From Moraxellaceae bacterium (GTDB taxonomy: Bacteria; Pseudomonadota; Gammaproteobacteria; Pseudomonadales; Ketobacteraceae): 11,684 nucleotides of DNA. The DNA lies in assembly GCA_002402125.1 (NCBI GenBank), contig NVVG01000053.1, forward strand, positions 11,241-22,924, written 5' to 3'. A program made the translations under genes and the position numbers. The notes under the pieces are model-generated. The model ran no database searches, was not told the origin of the DNA, and was given only the letters and a program-made list of their open reading frames with translations. Positions 1 to 4,969 of this stretch are shown here, one piece after another. Each line of letters starts with the position of its first letter. Position 1 is the stretch's first letter.

Positions 1-1248
1 TTTGTTATTGGCTTTGATGGGGAAGCGATTAACCACAGTAATTTTCATCATGTGATACATGACATTGCCTTGTTAGAAAGCCTAGGCATCCGTCTGATAT
101 TGGTGCATGGTGCCGAACATCAGGTACAAGAAAAACTCACCCAACAAGGTGCCACCCAAAAACAGGTTGATGGCAAACGCATTACCGATAATCACCATCT
201 TAAAACCGTGGTAGAAGCCGCCGGCTGTGTACGCATTGAGATTGAAGCACTATTATCCATGGGTGTCGCCAACTCCCCAATGCACGGGGCTGCGCTCAGT
301 GTTGTGTCGGGCAATTTTGTCACTGCCAAACCCTATGGTGTACGACAAGGAGTTGATTTTAAACATACCGGCGAAGTACGCAAAATCGACAAAGAAGGCA
401 TTCAGCGACACCTGCAAAACGAAGCTATTGTATTGCTATCCCCCATTGGTTATTCCCCAACGGGTGAAATATTTGATCTTGCCTGGCAAGACGTAGCGGA
501 ACATGTCGCTACCCACCTTAACGCCGACAAACTCATTTTCCTTAGCAACACGCAGGGGCTAATGGACCCTGACGGACAATTAATCCGTGAACTCACCCTG
601 CAAGAAGCCCAAGCACTCCTAAATCAACAAACCTCACATAGCTCAACCATACATAGTTCAACCATCCAGCATGCGATCGATGCCTGCCAACAAGGGGTTG
701 GGCGATGCCACTTCATTAGCTATGAACAAGATGGCGCCTTACTGCAGGAGCTTTTCACTCATGATGGCTGTGGTACATTAATCGCTCAAAGTAATTACGA
801 GCAGATTCGCAGCGCAACTATCGATGATATCGGCGGAATTCTGGAGCTAATTGAACCTCTAGAAGCAGAAGGAATACTCGTCAGACGCTCTAGAGAGATG
901 TTAGAAAATGGCATTTCCCAATACACCATCATTGACCGCGATGGCATGATCATCGGCTGTGCCACACTCAATGCGTTTCCTAGCGAACACTGTGCAGAAT
1001 TAGGCTGCGTTGCTGTACACAAACACTATCGCTCAGGCCAAAGAGGGGATAAATTGCTTCTGCACATGGAAAAACAAGCGCTAAACCAAGGGATCGATAC
1101 CCTATTTGTACTAACAACACGTACAGCCCACTGGTTTATTGAACGCGGCTTTAGCCGCGGTGACATCGAGAAGCTACCCCAACCCAAGCAAAACCTGTTT
1201 AACTATCAGCGTAACGCTAAGGTATTTATCAAATCCCTTAAAAGCTAA
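1..1248 (+). CDS. argA: N-acetylglutamate synthase (amino-acid acetyltransferase), 5' end missing
   Basis: This enzyme transfers acetyl from acetyl-CoA to glutamate, the first step of arginine synthesis in the cytoplasm. The reading frame is open from base 1, and the first codons (FVIGFDGEAI) match the start of the amino-acid-kinase fold of ArgA, so the gene begins before the window. The GTG at 52 is internal. About 415 residues are present against ~443 in E. coli ArgA. Counting from the first codon, the kinase-like domain, which in this family binds the feedback inhibitor arginine, covers about 1-255. The GNAT domain covers about 267-415, with the conserved stretches ATIDDIGGILELI, LVRRSRE, the acetyl-CoA loop YRSGQRG (343-349) and FVLTTRTAHWF. 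The kinase-fold glycine loop reads FDG where E. coli has LGG. A small in-frame tandem duplication (HSSTI twice) lies near 212-222. No terminator follows. The family call rests on recalled similarity to E. coli ArgA across both domains and is very secure. Confidence 0.96.
   Translation, partial: FVIGFDGEAINHSNFHHVIHDIALLESLGIRLILVHGAEHQVQEKLTQQGATQKQVDGKRITDNHHLKTVVEAAGCVRIEIEALLSMGVANSPMHGAALSVVSGNFVTAKPYGVRQGVDFKHTGEVRKIDKEGIQRHLQNEAIVLLSPIGYSPTGEIFDLAWQDVAEHVATHLNADKLIFLSNTQGLMDPDGQLIRELTLQEAQALLNQQTSHSSTIHSSTIQHAIDACQQGVGRCHFISYEQDGALLQELFTHDGCGTLIAQSNYEQIRSATIDDIGGILELIEPLEAEGILVRRSREMLENGISQYTIIDRDGMIIGCATLNAFPSEHCAELGCVAVHKHYRSGQRGDKLLLHMEKQALNQGIDTLFVLTTRTAHWFIERGFSRGDIEKLPQPKQNLFNYQRNAKVFIKSLKS
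636..665 (+). repeat. 15-bp tandem duplication inside argA
   Basis: Two adjacent 15-base copies, acatagctcaaccat (636-650) and acatagttcaaccat (651-665), differ at one base. They keep the frame and encode HSSTI twice, in the variable stretch between the kinase-like core and the conserved CxxGVxRCHxIS segment of ArgA. This looks like a small in-frame slippage or duplication event that is tolerated in a loop. Confidence 0.8.
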
Positions 1249-1318
1249 TAATTCACATAAATATGATACAAATGGTATTAGACGAACTAAACTCTATTGC
1301 TAATACTCGGGGAAATTA

Positions 1319-1359
1319 TCGCTAGCAGTACCAGTGCTCCCACAAGTAAGGTCGCTAGC
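1319..1359. repeat. Repeated TCGCTAGC in the argA-downstream gap
   Basis: The octamer TCGCTAGC occurs at 1319-1326 and again at 1352-1359. Its GCTAGC core is palindromic, so the two copies could pair as a short 6-bp stem around a 27-base loop. The gap 1249-1392 otherwise shows no convincing promoter or terminator. The significance is uncertain; the pair may be chance. Confidence 0.3.
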
Positions 1360-1392
1360 CTATTGTAATAATTGCTAACTCAGTAACGGAAT

Positions 1393-2712
1393 ATGTCATC
1401 TAATAACTTATTGACTCCACACCTAGCTCGCGCAATAACCAGCGATGGCAGCAAAAGCTTTAAACGAGGATGGTTCGAACTCAAAAGAAAAATGTCACCT
1501 TCTCTTAATGTGGTGACATTTTATCATCGAGTAAACGACCCATATTCATATTTATTACTACAAACAATTCCGCGTTTTCTGGAAGACTTTCACGTTCGTT
1601 TAGAAATTGAGTTTGTACTCGATCTACCCTCCGAATTTAATCCAGAACAAGCAGCGCTTGAAAAATATGCCTTGGAAGACGCCAAACGACTAGCACAGTT
1701 TCATGACCTAACATTTCCCGAACAGCCTATCCAGCCATCGCCAGAGGATGCCTTCAAAGCCACTTCATCGTTGTTAAAACACAAAGATCGCCCAAAGTTG
1801 CTGCATATGGTCAACGAAATCACCAGCGCACTGTGGGGAACGAGCACCACGACGTTTGACAGTTGTATTAATCGCTACGGTGGACTACCTGAAAAAGAAA
1901 CCCACAAACAAATAAAACAGAATAAGGAACGGCTATTAAGTAACGGGCACTACACGTCAGCGATGCTGCACTACGGTGGTGAGTGGTACTGGGGGGTTGA
2001 TCGTCTCGGCCATTTAGCGGAACGCCTCGACAAACCCAATATTAAACGAAATACCGGGACTATAGCGGACTATCAACGGCAATATCGCCATTCCCTACAA
2101 GGCCTCAGCACGCTTAAACGGCGGCCAAAAACTGTCCATACATTGGATTTCTACTTCTCTTTTCGTAGTCCATATTCTTATATTGCCGCTGAACGAATTT
2201 TTAAACTGGCAGATTTATACAAATTCCCAGTAAATATCAAACCCATCATGCCGATGATCACACGAGGCCTCAGTGTCCCTAAAACAAAACGAATGTATAT
2301 CGTACACGACACTAAACGCGAAGCTAACCGATACGGCATTTCATTCGGAAAAATGATCGACCCTGCAGGCGAAGGTGTAGAGCGCTGCTTTGCCTTATAC
2401 CCTTATGCCAAAGCAAAAGGCAAAGAACGCGCCTACATCACCTCCATATCTACCGGCATATGGTCCGAAGGGGCTAACGTTTGCAAAGATAGTGTTTTAG
2501 AAAACCTTGTCGCCAGAGCAGGCTTAGATTGGAACGATGCCAAAGCATGGATCAACAATAAAGACTGGGGGCGATTAGCAGAAAAGAACCTAAATGACCT
2601 TGAAGCACTCGGGTTGTGGGGAGTTCCTAGCTTCCAATATGGCGACACTGTTGTATGGGGCCAAGATCGGTTGTGGGCCTTAGAAGACGCTATTCTCTCG
2701 ACGGATAGCTGA
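1393..2712 (+). CDS. Tandem two-domain DsbA-fold protein, 2-hydroxychromene-2-carboxylate isomerase-like
   Basis: This 439-residue protein contains two copies of the thioredoxin/DsbA fold seen in 2-hydroxychromene-2-carboxylate isomerases and kappa-class glutathione transferases. Copy 1 starts at about residue 40 (FYHRVNDPYSY, 43-53) and ends with HYGGEWYWGVDRLGHL. Copy 2 starts at about 250 (FYFSFRSPYSY, 253-263) and ends with GVPSFQYGDTVVWGQDRL. Copy 2 has the family's glutathione-site serine (Ser259) and the cis-proline (Pro412). Copy 1 has Asp49 and Ala190 at those places, so it is probably not catalytic. Single-domain relatives are about 200 residues, so this is a fused duplication. There is no signal peptide, so it should be cytoplasmic and may use glutathione; the substrate is unknown. 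The ATG at 1393 follows an ACGGA ribosome-binding site. The next gene starts 17 bases after the stop, suggesting co-transcription. Fold is confident; enzyme activity is inference. Confidence 0.85.
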   Translation: MSSNNLLTPHLARAITSDGSKSFKRGWFELKRKMSPSLNVVTFYHRVNDPYSYLLLQTIPRFLEDFHVRLEIEFVLDLPSEFNPEQAALEKYALEDAKRLAQFHDLTFPEQPIQPSPEDAFKATSSLLKHKDRPKLLHMVNEITSALWGTSTTTFDSCINRYGGLPEKETHKQIKQNKERLLSNGHYTSAMLHYGGEWYWGVDRLGHLAERLDKPNIKRNTGTIADYQRQYRHSLQGLSTLKRRPKTVHTLDFYFSFRSPYSYIAAERIFKLADLYKFPVNIKPIMPMITRGLSVPKTKRMYIVHDTKREANRYGISFGKMIDPAGEGVERCFALYPYAKAKGKERAYITSISTGIWSEGANVCKDSVLENLVARAGLDWNDAKAWINNKDWGRLAEKNLNDLEALGLWGVPSFQYGDTVVWGQDRLWALEDAILSTDS

Positions 2713-2729
2713 CCAATGGCACTGTTCCA

Positions 2730-2984
2730 ATGAAATGTCGCATCGGCTGCGGCGCCTGCTGCATTGCCCCATCCATCACCACACCAATACCAGGTATGCC
2801 AAACGGCAAACCCGCCGGCACCCGCTGCATTCAGCTTTCTCCTGACAATCACTGCTTAATCTTTGGCACTCCAGAACGCCCCGCTGTTTGCGGCCAATTT
2901 TCTGCCAGCCCAGATGTTTGTGGCAATACCCGAGAAGAAGCCATATTCCTAATAACTGAACTCGAAATCAACACCAATCAATAA
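2730..2984 (+). CDS. YkgJ-family cysteine-cluster protein
   Basis: This 84-residue protein belongs to the YkgJ/UPF0153 family of small proteins thought to bind zinc or an iron-sulfur cluster. Eight cysteines are visible: the N-terminal signature C3-x3-C7-x2-C10-C11, then C33, C42, C54 and C64. The recognisable stretches are CGACCIAPSI, IPGMPNGKPAG and FGTPERPAVC. The length is normal for the short form. The ATG at 2730 puts the CxxxCxxCC signature directly at the N-terminus, as in close relatives. An upstream ATG at 2716 is out of frame and closes after five codons. It sits 17 bases behind the DsbA-fold gene and is probably in the same transcript. The biochemical role of the family is not established; the family call is secure. 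Confidence 0.9.
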   Translation: MKCRIGCGACCIAPSITTPIPGMPNGKPAGTRCIQLSPDNHCLIFGTPERPAVCGQFSASPDVCGNTREEAIFLITELEINTNQ

Positions 2985-3039
2985 GGTTCAGGTTTCTGGG
3001 TTTATGGCTTGCATCACCTGCCAGAACATGAAAACCTTA
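2982..3039. repeat. Imperfect inverted repeat after the cysteine-cluster gene
   Basis: The arm TAAGGTT...TTCTGG (2982-2999, beginning with the stop codon of the preceding gene) is mirrored by CCAGAA...AACCTTA (3021-3039). The RNA could fold into an interrupted stem with a 21-base loop. No T-run follows, so it is not a typical intrinsic terminator. It may protect or attenuate the transcript between this gene and the downstream lipoprotein gene, or be chance. Confidence 0.4.
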
Positions 3040-3099
3040 GTCTTAAAGATAAATCTAATCGTCTAACCCTTACAACAAGCCACATCTAAGGATACAACA

Positions 3100-3699
3100 A
3101 TGACAATAAGAACCATCATTGGCGTTCTTGCAGCCGCCAGCTTACTTTCACTTAGCGCCTGCACTAGCTCTGTAGAATATGGCGAAGCGACCCGTATAAA
3201 AGTCATCAAACAAGATGTTGGCAACAATGAATTAGTTACCGCGTCAGAAAAAATGATCAGGCACCTTATCACCTACCCTACCATCGAAGATTTACTGCAA
3301 AGAAAACGACTCAAACTCGCTGTCAGCCCGTTAACCAACCAAACCACCGATAATATTGATACAGACCTAATCATGGACTCTATTACTCAGCAATTAACCC
3401 AATCTGGTAAGTTTTCTGTTACAGACAAAAATAGCGTCATACAAGCCCACGCTGCGGCTACCAGTGGCGAACTGTTCGCCCGCGTTAATGTAAGCGTCGC
3501 AAAGAAAATCGCGGCAAGAACAAATGCCGATTACCTGCTGTATGGCAGCCTACGCAATGTTATACGCGTGGGGAATACCGATAAAGAAGTGTATTACAGC
3601 ATGAACTTACATCTGCTAAACACAAAAACCGGGAAACTGATCTGGCAGGATAACGAAGAAATACTGAAAAGCAGTAAAAAGACGCTATTTGGCATTTAG
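3100..3699 (+). CDS. LpoB-like lipoprotein (penicillin-binding-protein activator family)
   Basis: This 199-residue lipoprotein has a signal peptide with the lipobox LSAC, so Cys21 should be lipidated. Residue +2 is Thr, consistent with export to the outer membrane. The rest resembles the LpoB/COG3417 fold: LKLAVSPLTNQTTDNIDTDLI, then QLTQSGKFSVTD, then NADYLLYGSLRNVI, and finally LLNTKTGKLIWQDNEEI. LpoB in E. coli sits in the outer membrane and reaches through peptidoglycan to activate the synthase PBP1b. E. coli LpoB has a proline-rich disordered tether of about 50 residues after the lipidated Cys. Here the folded part starts within about 15-25 residues of Cys21, so the same reach is doubtful. 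AAGGA at 3088-3092 lies 7 bases before the ATG. It stands alone, convergent with the gene at 3813. Family membership is confident; PBP activation is inference. Confidence 0.85.
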   Translation: MTIRTIIGVLAAASLLSLSACTSSVEYGEATRIKVIKQDVGNNELVTASEKMIRHLITYPTIEDLLQRKRLKLAVSPLTNQTTDNIDTDLIMDSITQQLTQSGKFSVTDKNSVIQAHAAATSGELFARVNVSVAKKIAARTNADYLLYGSLRNVIRVGNTDKEVYYSMNLHLLNTKTGKLIWQDNEEILKSSKKTLFGI

Positions 3700-3714
3700 T
3701 ACACCGACCTACCA

Positions 3715-3748
3715 GGTTAAGCGCCAACAATACGTTGGTGCTTAGACC
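3715..3748. terminator. Hairpin between convergent genes (possible terminator, no T-tract)
   Basis: TAAGCGCCAAC (3718-3728) pairs with GTTGGTGCTTA (3734-3744) around the loop AATAC. This gives an 11-bp stem with one G-T wobble, and GGT/ACC at 3715-3717 and 3746-3748 extends it past a one-base bulge. It begins 16 bases after the LpoB-like stop and lies between two convergent genes, the expected place for a shared terminator. Neither strand has a T-run after the stem, so function as an intrinsic terminator is uncertain. Confidence 0.45.
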
Positions 3749-3812
3749 AGGGCGCGGCAAACGCCTTAGGCCCCAACCTTACTGCTTACCTTATTCTCTA
3801 TTGCCCTCATCA

Positions 3813-4202
3813 TTACTTGGCCAAGAGTATTTGCTCATCACTAAATAGCCGCTCGCCGTATACTGCTATCACCTCAATCTTGCCGACAATATTTGAATTT
3901 AACTGGGCAAGCAAGCTAGCTTCAATACGATATTCTCGATGTTCAGGCCCACCCACCATATAAATCGGATGAGGCTCCAAAAATTCACGCTTCAGCTTAA
4001 AACGCGTGACATAACCAACGCCGGAATTTCTTACATTCCAATCCTCTGCCACACTCTTTGCAAACGATTCATGCAGCATCGGGTAAAAAAATCGCTGACG
4101 AGCTTTGCGTTCCGGAAACTGGCTCCAACCCGACGCGATAATACATTGTAACTGGCCCGGCCCCACTGGCCGGTACAAAGTCGCCACTTCAGATAACCGC
4201 AT
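3813..4202 (-). CDS. Small conserved protein of unknown function ('ADP-ribosylation/crystallin J1'-named family)
   Basis: This 129-residue soluble protein has no signal peptide or membrane segment. It has the look of a small family common in Pseudomonas and relatives that databases often label 'ADP-ribosylation/crystallin J1'; that name should not be taken as a function. Recognisable stretches are TLYRPVGPGQL (8-18), SGWSQFPER (24-32), FFYPMLHESFAKSVAEDWN (38-56), GYVTRFKL (63-70), VGGPEHREYRIEA (83-95) and NIVGKIEVIAVY (104-115). The start is well supported: a strong GGAGG (4210-4214, minus strand) lies 7 bases before the ATG at 4202. The sortase gene ends 110 bases upstream on the same strand with no clear terminator between, so read-through from the sortase operon is possible. 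No clear sigma70 promoter was seen in the gap. Confidence 0.75.
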   Translation of the reverse strand: MRLSEVATLYRPVGPGQLQCIIASGWSQFPERKARQRFFYPMLHESFAKSVAEDWNVRNSGVGYVTRFKLKREFLEPHPIYMVGGPEHREYRIEASLLAQLNSNIVGKIEVIAVYGERLFSDEQILLAK

Positions 4203-4312
4203 ACACCCACCTCCACAACATTTCTAATACATACCACTTTATATAGTTCATTTAGCCCATTCCTGCATTAAATATGCTGTAACAAAAAAACAGCACGACA
4301 GACAATGGACGC

Positions 4313-4969
4313 TCACAGAATAAATTTATCCGAAACCCGTAAACCTGGTGCTGACACGATTTCAGCAATAACAACAAAACGCAAAGGTCCACCGGCATCA
4401 AAACTGTCAAAGGGATAACAAGCAACCAAAGCAAGCATCGACTGCTCCGCATCCAAGGCGATTGTCGAGGAGCGGCTATCAACCACACTCACCTGGGTAA
4501 CCTGATAAAACAGGCGCTCACCTCCTGGGTACTCAACCGTTAGTAAATCCTGCACCTTTGCATCTTCTAATGATGCAAAGTGAGTATCCCTATGTCCTCC
4601 AATCACACTCACCCCACGCACTCCCGGTTTAACGCTAGCTGACACATGGGCTGGCGCAAACGCAAGATTCCTACCTGAGGCCCCTGCCAGTACAATCATC
4701 GCCTCATCATCCGCAAACTGAAGCTTAACCAACGGAAAAGTATCCGCCCATGGCCAAGGCTTTCTTGCTACCGCACCGGCCTGCATCTCATTCCAGGCTT
4801 GGCTTAATAAATATTGAGCCATTTTTGCTTTGGCTAGCATGTATGCTGCGTGCCCTACCTGCCACACACCAAACACTAATAAAATAACAATTACCAACCT
4901 GACAGCAAGCGAAGATAAGCCACTGCTGCACTTATTCTGCCTCATGTTCTGCCTCATGCTTTGCCTCAT
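4313..4969 (-). CDS. Class GN (proteobacterial dedicated) sortase
   Basis: Sortases are membrane-bound cysteine transpeptidases that cut a C-terminal sorting motif. This one belongs to the Gram-negative class GN, which is paired with a single VWA target. From the ATG at 4969 it has 218 residues: a short basic N-terminus (three MRQ repeats), a membrane anchor at about 21-40, and an extracytoplasmic sortase fold. The catalytic residues are His126 in GGHRDTHF, Cys184 in ALVACYPF and Arg197 in GGPLRFVV. The residues before the Cys differ from the general sortase TLxTC pattern: both Thr are Ala. The frame is open further upstream to an ATG at 5032. The start at 4969 is preferred because it overlaps the target stop as ATGA and lies right behind GGGAGGAGGAG. 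It is translated from the target transcript and probably coupled to it. The identification is strong, given the target and the two-component partners next to it. Confidence 0.93.
   Translation of the reverse strand: MRQSMRQNMRQNKCSSGLSSLAVRLVIVILLVFGVWQVGHAAYMLAKAKMAQYLLSQAWNEMQAGAVARKPWPWADTFPLVKLQFADDEAMIVLAGASGRNLAFAPAHVSASVKPGVRGVSVIGGHRDTHFASLEDAKVQDLLTVEYPGGERLFYQVTQVSVVDSRSSTIALDAEQSMLALVACYPFDSFDAGGPLRFVVIAEIVSAPGLRVSDKFIL
4934..4969 (-). repeat. Three tandem 12-bp units, each with an ATG, at the sortase start
   Basis: On the minus strand ATGAGGCAAAGC, ATGAGGCAGAAC and ATGAGGCAGAAT follow each other without a gap and encode MRQS, MRQN and MRQN. Each unit carries an in-frame ATG, so three start codons are available 12 bases apart. 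The first sits best relative to the upstream Shine-Dalgarno sequence. The array may vary in copy number by slippage without breaking the frame. Confidence 0.85.

Noticed and set aside
52..1248. GTG at 52 as the argA start
   Set aside because: The frame continues open to base 1 and the upstream codons match the conserved ArgA N-terminal region, so the gene is cut by the window edge.
2433..2852. Minus-strand 139-codon frame
   Set aside because: It lies opposite the isomerase-like gene and the cysteine-cluster gene, both with clear family motifs.
4274..4294. TGCTGT...ACAGCA inverted repeat after the sortase gene
   Set aside because: The stem is only six base pairs and the A/T run lies in the loop rather than after it, so it is not a believable terminator.
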